Source: Rhodospirillaceae bacterium | Lineage (GTDB): Bacteria > Pseudomonadota > Alphaproteobacteria > GCA-2731375 | Reading direction: 5' to 3' | Assembly (NCBI GenBank): GCA_018660265.1 | Contig: JABJKS010000104.1 | Span: 1 to 59,070, forward strand | Length of the DNA stretch: 59,070 bases | Shown: in pieces, positions 15,661-23,529 of the stretch | How the letters are laid out: each line of letters starts with the position of its first letter | Numbering within the stretch: the first letter of the stretch is position 1 | Notes under the pieces: generated by a model | The model's database searches: none | Told to the model about the DNA's origin: nothing | The model's input: the letters and a program-made list of their open reading frames with translations, nothing else | Made by a program: the position numbers and the translations under genes

Positions 15661-17277
15661 CTATTCCGCCGCCTGAATATCCTCGTCCTCAAGTGCATCA
15701 AACCACCAGTCACCATCACCATCCTCTTTGCGCACCACCTTCAGATGACCGCGCCAGTTCTCGTCATCCACCATTGGGAAATCGGCACGGGCGTGAGTGC
15801 CACGGCTTTCTTCCCGGCGGCTGGCGGCCTGAATGATCAACTCCGCCGCGCCTGCGGCAAGTTGGGTTTCAAGGTATTTCTCCAATTTTCGAGGTTCGTT
15901 GATGCCACGGGTGCGGGCCGCCTGGGCAGCGATGGCACGAACTTTCTCCAACCCGGTGGCAAGGCCCGCCGCATCGCGCCGGATGCCGCCGTATTGCCAC
16001 ATGATTTGGCACAGTTCAGCCCGCAAAGCATTGGCATCCACCTGCGGCTCCCCGGTCTCAGGCACCATTACGGGCGCTGTCGCGTTCGTTCCTTGATCCA
16101 AAGCTTTGGCAAACGCCGTCGCCGCCACACCCGCGCGTCGGCCAAAGACCAGACATTCGGTCAAGGCATTGCCGCCCATGCGATTGGCCCCGTGCATGCC
16201 GCCCGCAGCTTCACCCGCGGCGTAGAAGCCCGGTACGCTGGTTGCCCCATGAAGATCCGTGCGCGCCCCGCCGCCTGAAAAATGGGCCACCGGTGCGACG
16301 CGAAGACGCTGGTTCCAGGCGTTAAAGTTAGCATCCAGATAGGCCCATTTGGTGGCCGAAATTGGATTGACGGACCATTCCTCCCGCGTGACATGGGTCA
16401 GATCGATGAAGACGGCCCCATCATGTTCCTCAATCTCCTGAAACAGCGCCTGGGACAGGGCATCGCGGGCGTGGGTCGCCGCCGGACGGACGGTGATATT
16501 GTATTTATCCAGAATATCCTCGCCGGCGGCATTGATCAGATGACCCAGATCAGCACCCTCGGGCTCGATCAAAAAGATCGGCTTGCCCGGTTCGGCAATG
16601 GCGACGGGATAGAATTGCACAAACTCCATATCCTGCATCACACACCCGGCTTCATAGGCCAGGGTATGGGCATCGCCGCCAATGCGTTTTGGGTTATCGT
16701 GATGGAGAAACAGCGCACCAGCACCGCCTGCAGCCAAAATCACCGACCCGCCCCGCAATTCAAACCATTGTCGGGCCTTGGCCCCATAAGCCCGAAGACA
16801 GACGCCACTCTCACCGGAGGAAATGGCACGAACCACCAGATTATTGACGAAGCGTACGCCGACAGCTTCAGCCTTGGCCACCAGGCAGCGGACGATCTCC
16901 CGTCCCCAGACGGGAATACGATCACCAGGATCATCCTTTGGCAGGGCCATGAAAACGCCGGGTGCGGATTTCGTTGTCAGGCCCCAATCGATCAAATCCT
17001 GGAAGCGGTCAGGTGCCTCGGCTGCGGCAATATCGACCATTCCGCCTTCATTCAGGCCACGCCCGGCGGTCAGCACCCGTTCCTTATAGGCCGCTTCCGT
17101 TTGACCATCCCAGGGTCCGGCGAAGGCACCCACGGCAAAGGTGGTCGAAGTGCCCTTGCCCGGACCACTTTTTCCGACCACGGCCACATCCGCGCCCGCC
17201 AACCGTGCCGTGATCGCCGCCATAAAACCCGCAGCGCCGGATCCAATGACCCAGACATCCGCCCTTAGGGTTTCCAT
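15661..17277 (-). CDS. FAD-dependent oxidoreductase of the SdhA/FrdA/AprA superfamily
   Basis: A 538-residue flavoprotein. The FAD-binding opening ADVWVIGSGAAGFMAAITARLAGADV is followed by HxxF-region equivalents, AAGGAGALFLHHDNP and the C-terminal nucleotide segment PGFYAAGEAAGGMHGANRMGGNALTECLVFG. It resembles the flavoprotein subunits of fumarate reductase, L-aspartate oxidase and adenylylsulfate reductase, but no iron-sulfur partner is encoded beside it, so the substrate is unknown. The acidic C-terminus (DALEDEDIQAAE) is unusual. The ATG at 17277 has AGGAG 8 bases upstream; an upstream GTG is less well placed. Confidence 0.85.
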   Translation of the reverse strand: METLRADVWVIGSGAAGFMAAITARLAGADVAVVGKSGPGKGTSTTFAVGAFAGPWDGQTEAAYKERVLTAGRGLNEGGMVDIAAAEAPDRFQDLIDWGLTTKSAPGVFMALPKDDPGDRIPVWGREIVRCLVAKAEAVGVRFVNNLVVRAISSGESGVCLRAYGAKARQWFELRGGSVILAAGGAGALFLHHDNPKRIGGDAHTLAYEAGCVMQDMEFVQFYPVAIAEPGKPIFLIEPEGADLGHLINAAGEDILDKYNITVRPAATHARDALSQALFQEIEEHDGAVFIDLTHVTREEWSVNPISATKWAYLDANFNAWNQRLRVAPVAHFSGGGARTDLHGATSVPGFYAAGEAAGGMHGANRMGGNALTECLVFGRRAGVAATAFAKALDQGTNATAPVMVPETGEPQVDANALRAELCQIMWQYGGIRRDAAGLATGLEKVRAIAAQAARTRGINEPRKLEKYLETQLAAGAAELIIQAASRREESRGTHARADFPMVDDENWRGHLKVVRKEDGDGDWWFDALEDEDIQAAE

Positions 17278-17453
17278 GTGTTCCACTCCTGATCGTCAAA
17301 GTCTTTTGCTGGCATCATCGCGGCAAAGCCCACCAGCACGTATGTGACAAAACGGCGCAGCCTGTGTATCGTCGTGGGTGACCCGGTCTGCGGATAGCCT
17401 TATGGTAGTGGCAGTATAAATTTACGTGGATAAATTTAGGTGGAAGCAGATTT

Positions 17454-18179
17454 ATGGCGGAACAGACGTTTAAGGCCTTGTTGTTCGATGTCTTCGGCAC
17501 GGTGGTGGATTGGCGCAGCAGCATTATTGCCGAAGGGGAGGCATTCGGCCGTGCCAAGGGCCATGAGCAGTTCCGGGATATTGACTGGGCTGCCTTTGCG
17601 GATGGTTGGCGCGCCAAATATCAACCGGCCATGAAACGGGTGCGGATGGGCGAAACCGGCTGGATCAAGCTGGATGACCTGCACCGCAGCAATCTGGACG
17701 AATTGTTGGAAGAATTCTCAATTTCCGGCCTGTCGGAGGCGGAGATCGATCATTGGAACAAAGTCTGGCATCGCCTGAACCCCTGGCCGGATACGGTTGC
17801 CGGGCTGACCAGACTGAAACAGAAATTCGTCCTGGCCACCTTATCCAACGGCAACGTGGCCCTGATCGTCAACATGGCGAAGCATGGCGGACTGCCATGG
17901 GACGCGGTGCTGGGGGCAGAGGTTGCCGGCCACTACAAACCACAGCCGGAAGCCTATTTGAAGACTGCGGCTTTCCTGGGATTGGCACCCGGCGAATGCC
18001 TGATGGTCGCGGCCCATAATGCCGACCTTTTGGCCGCCGGCGGCTGTGGTCTGGGGACCGCCTTTGTCTCCCGGCCAACGGAATATGGCCCGGAGCAGGA
18101 TTTCGACAACACGGCGGAAAACGAATATAACTATGCGGCCACAGATTTCCTCGACCTCGCCAACCAACTCGGTTGCTAA
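17454..18179 (+). CDS. Haloacid dehalogenase type II
   Basis: A 241-residue HAD-superfamily hydrolase of the L-2-haloacid dehalogenase type. The nucleophile Asp is in LLFDVFGTVVDWRSS; motif II is LATLSNGN; motif III Lys and acidic residues are in HYKPQPEAYLKTA and VAAHNADLLAAGGCG. These match the type II 2-haloacid dehalogenases, which hydrolyse (S)-2-haloalkanoates, though paralogues act on other small acids. The gene ends in the same reading frame as the MFS transporter that follows, 18 bases before its most likely start. Confidence 0.88.
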   Translation: MAEQTFKALLFDVFGTVVDWRSSIIAEGEAFGRAKGHEQFRDIDWAAFADGWRAKYQPAMKRVRMGETGWIKLDDLHRSNLDELLEEFSISGLSEAEIDHWNKVWHRLNPWPDTVAGLTRLKQKFVLATLSNGNVALIVNMAKHGGLPWDAVLGAEVAGHYKPQPEAYLKTAAFLGLAPGECLMVAAHNADLLAAGGCGLGTAFVSRPTEYGPEQDFDNTAENEYNYAATDFLDLANQLGC

Positions 18180-18197
18180 CCGGCCGGACGCAATACA

Positions 18198-19736
18198 CTG
18201 TCAGACACCCCCCTACAGAATGAAGAGGTTTCGCCCCTGCGACGGGGGATCATCCTTTTCACGCTGACATCCACCGTAGCGCTGTACGCGCTGACGATCA
18301 CAATCGCCAATGTATCACTGCCGCAAATGCAGGGTGCCCTGTCTGCGACACAGGATCAGATTGCCCTGGTGGTGACCTTCAATATTGTCGCCACCGCCGT
18401 TGCCACACCCACGACGGGGTGGCTCACCGCACGATTTGGTCAGCGCCGGGTGCTTTTAACCTGCGTGACCCTGTTTACCATTGCCACCCTGATGTGCGGG
18501 TTTTCCGACTCGCTAACAACACTTGTTTTCTTTCGCGTCCTGCAAGGGCTGTGCGGTGCCCCCCTTGCGCCATTGTCCCAGGCCATTGTTTTGGCATCAT
18601 ATCCGCAAAGCAAACACGGTACCGCTACGTCCATTTTCGGCATGGGCGTCGTCCTCGGCCCCCTGATCGCGCCGACCATCGGCGGCTATCTGAGTGAGGA
18701 ATACAGCTGGCGCTGGGTCTTTTTTATGATCGTTCCTATGGGCATGGCATCGTTACTGGGCTGCTGGGTGTTTGTCGCGGATGGGGTACGGGCAGCCCGG
18801 ATCCGCCTGGATTGGACGGGCTTTCTCGCCCTCTCGGTCGCTATTGCCTGCTTCCAGCTTTTACTGGACCGGGGAGAGCGGAACAGCTGGCTTGAATCGA
18901 CGGAAATCGTTCTGGAGATTTGTCTCGCCGCCCTGTGTTTCTATATTTTCATCGTCCATACCTTCACCGCCGACAAACCGTTCCTGAACCCGCGCCTGTT
19001 CCTGGATCGAAATTTCGTACTGGGGATGTCCCTGACCCTGGTCTTTGGCTTGTTGAACTTCACACCGATGACCCTGTTGCCCGGCCTATTGCAAAACCTG
19101 CGCGGCTATCCCGACGGCATTATCGGCTTGTTATTGGGGGCGCGTGGGGCGGGCACGCTGTTAGGTTTCTGTATTCTATTCTTTGGCAACAAGTATGACC
19201 CGCGCATCTGGCTGGTCGGCGGCTTTACCCTGCAGGGCGCATCAGGCTGGATGATGTCGCAATTTGATATCAACGTGACCACCTCGGATGTTGCCATTGC
19301 AAGTTTTGTCCAAGGGCTGGGCACGGGTTTTCTATGGGTACCCCTGACCCTGGTGACCTTTAACACTCTGTCGCCAAAGCTGTTTCCTGAAGGCTCCTCA
19401 ATCTTTCATCTGCTGCGAAATATTGGCAGCTCGGTACATATTTCCATCTCCGTCGCCCTGGTTCTGCACAGCGCCAAGGTCAACTACGGCTATCTTACCG
19501 AAGCTGTTACGCCCTATGCCAAAGCCTGGCAAATACCTTCTGCGGCGGGGGCGTGGAATACTTCGTCTCTGCAAGGCATGGCCCATGTATCGGGCGAGGC
19601 GCAACGACAGGCCTTGATGATCGGCTACATCAATGCTTTCTATTTTTATACCCTGACGGCCGTGGTCGCCCTGCCCCTGATCATGATGGTCCGAATGAAG
19701 AAGACCCCGTCGCCGCCGGACAAAAAGAAAGACTAG
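18198..19736 (+). CDS. MFS multidrug transporter, DHA2 (EmrB/QacA) family, unusual start
   Basis: A 14-helix drug:H+ antiporter-like protein of about 512 residues. Conserved pieces include TIANVSLPQMQGALSATQDQ (end of helix 1 and first loop), GWLTARFGQRRVLL (motif A) and GPLIAPTIGGYLSEEYSWRW (motif C). The first ATG in frame (18327) would remove helix 1, yet homology clearly extends upstream through SPLRRGIILFTLTSTVALYA. Between the stop codon of the dehalogenase and 18327 there is no in-frame ATG, GTG or TTG. A CTG at 18198, nine bases after GGA, is the best candidate and gives a normal length. Alternatives are another non-canonical start or a one-base error or frameshift near the G run at 18244-18248, where an out-of-frame ATG at 18220 begins. 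The usual Asp of the DHA2 helix-1 motif is Thr here. Confidence 0.75.
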   Translation: MSDTPLQNEEVSPLRRGIILFTLTSTVALYALTITIANVSLPQMQGALSATQDQIALVVTFNIVATAVATPTTGWLTARFGQRRVLLTCVTLFTIATLMCGFSDSLTTLVFFRVLQGLCGAPLAPLSQAIVLASYPQSKHGTATSIFGMGVVLGPLIAPTIGGYLSEEYSWRWVFFMIVPMGMASLLGCWVFVADGVRAARIRLDWTGFLALSVAIACFQLLLDRGERNSWLESTEIVLEICLAALCFYIFIVHTFTADKPFLNPRLFLDRNFVLGMSLTLVFGLLNFTPMTLLPGLLQNLRGYPDGIIGLLLGARGAGTLLGFCILFFGNKYDPRIWLVGGFTLQGASGWMMSQFDINVTTSDVAIASFVQGLGTGFLWVPLTLVTFNTLSPKLFPEGSSIFHLLRNIGSSVHISISVALVLHSAKVNYGYLTEAVTPYAKAWQIPSAAGAWNTSSLQGMAHVSGEAQRQALMIGYINAFYFYTLTAVVALPLIMMVRMKKTPSPPDKKKD

Positions 19737-19758
19737 GCTATTTTCGAGATTGAACTAC

Positions 19759-19828
19759 CCACCCGCTCCCCCTTCCCGTCCACCCATTAACGGTACCCTG
19801 TGGGTGGACGGGAAGGGGGAGCGGGTGG
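19759..19828. terminator. Bidirectional terminator or transposon-like hairpin with 28-bp perfect stem
   Basis: Positions 19759-19786 and 19801-19828 are perfect reverse complements (28 bp) around a 14-base loop. An outer 8-bp pair (ATTTTCGA at 19740-19747, TCGAAAAT at 19848-19855) extends the structure and supplies T-rich tails in both directions. It lies between the convergent MFS and cyclase genes, so a shared terminator is the simple reading. The stem is far longer than usual. Confidence 0.7.
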
Positions 19829-19858
19829 CCCGGCTATTCGATGAATATCGAAAATGGT

Positions 19859-21748
19859 CTAAAGGCGGTAAACCGTCAGGGCCTCGCGACGTCCCCGGAT
19901 TTGTTGCGGGCCCAAATCCTCGCCATTGCGCATATGGGCGGCGTCATAGCTGGCCTGTGAAACTATGATGGTCACTTCTGAGTGCGGATCAGGCAGGCTG
20001 CGACCCAGCTCTTCCAACCTATGACTGATATTCACGGTATCACCGACGATCGTATAATTCATCCGTTGCGGCGCACCGATATTACCGACGATGACCGGCC
20101 CCGTATGAACGCCGATGCGGATGGCCAGGGGGACTTTCCCGGCGGCAATCAGGCGCTCATTCTCTGACGTCACCACATTCCGGATCGCCATGGCGGCCCG
20201 GCAGGCGCGCGCAGCATGATCTGGTTGCGCCTCGGGCGCGCCCCAGAACGCCATCACCGCATCGCCGATGAATTTGTCTATGGTCCCGCCCTCGGCCTCG
20301 ATACAGGCACCGACTATGGCAAAATGATCGTTCAGCATAGCAGCGGTTTCCTCAACCTCGAGGGTTTCCGAGGCGGCGGTAAAGCCGACGATATCGGTGA
20401 ACATCACCGTCACTTCCCGCTGCACGGATCGTTCGACGGCCCCTTCACCCTGGCGCATAAGGCTGTGGACCAGACTACGGGGCACATAGGTCTCGAACCA
20501 GCGCAAAGACCTCACCATGGCATTGTACGCCTGGCCCGCGTCGTTCATTTCCCTGATCCGGCTGGCAGGCAATGGGGACAGGTCCACCAGAGACAAATCA
20601 CGGATCCGCCGGGCCGCCTGGTCCAGGCCTTTCAATGGCTGGGCAATATGCTTGGACAGGGCCCAGGCCAGCGCCAACGACAGCAACAGGGCTATAACGC
20701 CGGCGACGGAAGACCACATGACCCGTTGAAATTCAGCCGCCACATCATCGTCGCGAAAATAAACGCCAATTTCCCACGGCACATCGCCAAACCAGTTCAG
20801 ATGCCGCGAGATCATGGGAAAAGCTTCGCCGTCATGGGTGCCAATGATCTGCACCCCCATTTCCTGGGACATGCGTCCGCCATAGTCCCGCCCTTCTTCC
20901 GGGTGCAGATAGGCAAGCAGGACCGGGTCACCAAATTCATCCACCGAAGGCAAAGGACGTTTGGGCGAGGCGTCATAGATCCCTTCCACCATACGGCGAT
21001 GGGCCAGAACGAAAGTTTTGTCATAGAGGATAAAAACCTCACCTTCGACGGCCAGGGAAACCTCCGCCATCATGGTGGAAAGCTGGGAGACGGAGACGGA
21101 TGCGACCAGGACGCCAACAAATTCACCGTCCATACGGACCGGTCGGCGTACGGTCAGAAGTGACAGAGGGACATCCGGTGCGCGCATGACCCGGCCCCAA
21201 TGGGCCCCTGCATTGGTGTTTGAGCGGGCTTTCGCCAAATCAATCTGGTGCTTTACCTCTGGCACGTCGGCATATGTCACAGCTTCGATCTGGACGCCGT
21301 CATCGACGCGGACGGTTTGCACACCCGCGCCATTGCCATCCAGAAACAACAGCGCACCAACCTGGGGCATGCCTGCCAGGGCCGAGGCCAGGGCCTGGGA
21401 TAAATCCCCATTATCGTCCAGCTGTATCTGACCATTTTCTATCCGGACCCCAAGATGCTCCACCGCCTGTTCCGCCGGGCCAAGGCGCTGGGCGATGGCG
21501 GCCTGAACATCGTTGAGCACTGCATCCGCCAGTTTGCGGGTGAGAGAGACCGTATTCTCCCGCGCACTCCACATTCCCAATATTAAAACTATGGCGACGG
21601 CCGCAAAAACCAAGCCGCCAAAGCCAACCATTAAGGCTGTACGCATGCCAAAACGAAGACGGAAAGATCCTCCCCCACCAGCCAGGGGCATAGCCTGGGG
21701 CACGGCCATCGGCACCTTGGTCGTGTTTTTTTCTACCGGTTTGCTCAT
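19859..21748 (-). CDS. Membrane-bound class III adenylate/guanylate cyclase with sensor and HAMP
   Basis: A 629-residue receptor-type cyclase. A helix at residues about 37-60 anchors it. A periplasmic sensor of roughly 270 residues follows; its pattern suggests a double Cache (dCache) ligand-binding region. A second helix (VAGVIALLLSLALAWALS) leads into a HAMP domain (KHIAQPLKGLDQAARRIRDLSL). The C-terminal catalytic domain starts at VTVMFTDIVGFTAASE and holds both metal aspartates (FTDIVGF, FIGDAVMAFWG) plus the conserved IGVHTGPVIVGNIG and NYTIVGDTVNISHRLE. It therefore makes cAMP (or cGMP) in response to an extracytoplasmic signal. The ligand is unknown. The gene is monocistronic and ends at the long hairpin. 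Confidence 0.9.
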   Translation of the reverse strand: MSKPVEKNTTKVPMAVPQAMPLAGGGGSFRLRFGMRTALMVGFGGLVFAAVAIVLILGMWSARENTVSLTRKLADAVLNDVQAAIAQRLGPAEQAVEHLGVRIENGQIQLDDNGDLSQALASALAGMPQVGALLFLDGNGAGVQTVRVDDGVQIEAVTYADVPEVKHQIDLAKARSNTNAGAHWGRVMRAPDVPLSLLTVRRPVRMDGEFVGVLVASVSVSQLSTMMAEVSLAVEGEVFILYDKTFVLAHRRMVEGIYDASPKRPLPSVDEFGDPVLLAYLHPEEGRDYGGRMSQEMGVQIIGTHDGEAFPMISRHLNWFGDVPWEIGVYFRDDDVAAEFQRVMWSSVAGVIALLLSLALAWALSKHIAQPLKGLDQAARRIRDLSLVDLSPLPASRIREMNDAGQAYNAMVRSLRWFETYVPRSLVHSLMRQGEGAVERSVQREVTVMFTDIVGFTAASETLEVEETAAMLNDHFAIVGACIEAEGGTIDKFIGDAVMAFWGAPEAQPDHAARACRAAMAIRNVVTSENERLIAAGKVPLAIRIGVHTGPVIVGNIGAPQRMNYTIVGDTVNISHRLEELGRSLPDPHSEVTIIVSQASYDAAHMRNGEDLGPQQIRGRREALTVYRL

Positions 21749-21854
21749 CTATCTCAATTATGTGGGGTTGCAACGCCTTCCCGTCCAGAGCGTTTTTTGA
21801 AGCCCGGAAATTGAAGTACCATAATCGTTCTGCTTCTGAAACCGGCTAAGTGTT

Positions 21855-22367
21855 TTGCTCAATTTCCCGGCTAAATCATGCTGTGTCATGGGGCGCGGCT
21901 ATGATTTGCCGCCCCTGAATTTCGATACGGAGGAGCTTGAGGCCATCATTGTCAGCCTCAATCTACTCTCCCGCACCGGCGATGATCATCTGCAAGCCGC
22001 GGCAGAGCGGGTGCTGTCAAAGATTGCGTTGCACAGGCCGTCCTCGGCATCCCTGCGTGTATCAGACTGGGGCATTGAGCCGCCGGAGGAGGTGAGCCTG
22101 GGAATCCTGCGTACCGCCATTCGCGTGGAACGGAAGCTGCTGATCCGCTATCGTGATCGTGATTATGACGAAACAGTGCGCGTCATCCTGCCCATTGTCC
22201 TGACTTACTTCATCGAAGTGGCGACAGTGGCGGCATGGTGCGAACTACGCGGTGGCTTTCGCCATTTTCGCGCCGACCGCATAATTGGCTGTGAGCCGTT
22301 GGGGGAATATTTCCATGGCCACGGGGATGCCCTGCGCCAACGGCTCGATGCTGAAGAACAGGACTAA
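21855..22367 (+). pseudogene. WYL-domain protein lacking its N-terminal HTH (YafY remnant)
   Basis: The open frame encodes the C-terminal two thirds of a YafY-type regulator: GYDLPPLNFDTEELEAIIVS, LQAAAERVLSKIA, then the WYL-type sheet RTAIRVERKLLIRYRDRDYDETVRVILPIV and WCELRGGFRHFRADRI. Intact relatives begin with a roughly 60-residue helix-turn-helix before the GYDLPPL block; here that part is missing and the upstream bases carry no trace of it. The only starts are TTG at 21855 or ATG at 21888. Either a deletion removed the DNA-binding domain, or it survives as a stand-alone WYL ligand-binding protein. A degraded remnant is more likely. Confidence 0.65.
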
Positions 22368-22446
22368 TCCACAACAAGAGTTGATGGAATGATCGATTGC
22401 AGGCTGCTTGGATTGGGTTGAAAATGGGGTCGCCTTCCCATAATGA

Positions 22447-23529
22447 ATGAACCTTATGTCATATCGTCTGCAATTTCTGATCGTTGCCTTGCTTGCTGCC
22501 GTGCTGGCGGGGGGCTGGTGGTCGTTTGAAAGCTGGGGCGGAGGTGCCGAGGCGAGTAAAAAAGCCCGAAAATCCGACCCGACCCATGTTTTGGTGGAAG
22601 CGGTTAGCCTGACCGATGATCGCATCTCGTTACGTGTTGTCGGCACCGGCAAGGCGGTTCGGTCCGCCGCCCTGCACCCGGCCGTGGCGGGCGAGGTGCG
22701 GGAGATTGCCTTTAAGGCGGAACAGCACGTGCGCAAGGGTCAGGCGCTTATTCGCCTGGACGATAAACATCAACGCCTGAAAGTCCGTCTGGGCGAGGTC
22801 GCATTGGCGGAGGCGCGGCGGCAACTTGGCCGGATGAAAAAACTTGCCCCGTCCGGCCATGCCTCCCGCGCCCGCATGGACACGACCCAGACGGCGTTGG
22901 AATTGGCCCAGCTGCATCTGGAACAGGCCAAGGCGGAGCTTTATGACCGAACCATTTATGCGCCTTTTACCGGCGTGGTCGGGATGACGGATTTAAATCC
23001 TGGTGACCGGGTGACCCAGGATACAATGGCGGTAACCCTGGATGATCGCTCCGCCCTATTGGTGGAATTCACGGTGCCCGAGGCGCATGGGGCCCAGGTC
23101 AAGGTCGGGGACAAAATTATCGTGCGGCCCTGGTCGGCACCGGAAGCCGCCATTGACGGTATGATTACGGCCCTGGCCAGCCGGATCGACAAAACCTCCC
23201 GCTCCCTGCGGGTGCAGGCCAAAATCGCTAACCCGGATGGCCGCATCCGGCCCGGCGGTTCTTTTGAGGTACAGCTTAATTTCGTCGGCAAGACTTATCC
23301 CATCGTTCGTGAAGTGGCAGTGTTGTGGAGCAGGGACGGGGCCTACCTGTGGCGGGTGGTAAATGGCAGGGCGGAGAAAATCTTTGTCCGTCTGGTGCGC
23401 CGGGACAAAGGCAGGATATTGGTAGATGGCCCCTTAAATGTCGGCGATACCATCGTGGTCGAGGGCGTACAGGGCCTGCGCCTGGGGCAGAAAGTAAAAA
23501 CCGCGCCCTTTAAACCGGGGTCGCCATAA
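22447..23529 (+). CDS. RND efflux periplasmic adaptor (membrane fusion protein)
   Basis: A 360-residue HlyD/AcrA-like adaptor. An N-terminal hydrophobic segment (LQFLIVALLAAVLAGGWW) anchors or exports it. A biotinyl-lipoyl-like half appears at VAGEVREIAFKAEQHVRKGQALIRLD, a short helical hairpin at residues about 110-155, and the second half at DRTIYAPFTGVVGMTDLNPGDRV. A C-terminal beta-barrel and membrane-proximal domain end it. Its stop overlaps the start of the RND pump (TAATG), so the two are co-translated. No outer-membrane channel is encoded nearby. Confidence 0.92.
   Translation: MNLMSYRLQFLIVALLAAVLAGGWWSFESWGGGAEASKKARKSDPTHVLVEAVSLTDDRISLRVVGTGKAVRSAALHPAVAGEVREIAFKAEQHVRKGQALIRLDDKHQRLKVRLGEVALAEARRQLGRMKKLAPSGHASRARMDTTQTALELAQLHLEQAKAELYDRTIYAPFTGVVGMTDLNPGDRVTQDTMAVTLDDRSALLVEFTVPEAHGAQVKVGDKIIVRPWSAPEAAIDGMITALASRIDKTSRSLRVQAKIANPDGRIRPGGSFEVQLNFVGKTYPIVREVAVLWSRDGAYLWRVVNGRAEKIFVRLVRRDKGRILVDGPLNVGDTIVVEGVQGLRLGQKVKTAPFKPGSP

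Noticed and set aside
16282..17268. 328-codon plus-strand frame inside the flavoprotein gene
   Set aside because: Antisense shadow of a well-supported FAD protein with no recognisable domain.
19759..19828. Terminal inverted repeats of an insertion sequence
   Set aside because: The arms are only 14 bases apart, with no room for a transposase and no visible target-site duplication.
20216..21163. 315-codon plus-strand frame inside the cyclase gene
   Set aside because: His/Gly/Gln-rich shadow frame; the cyclase on the other strand has complete catalytic motifs.
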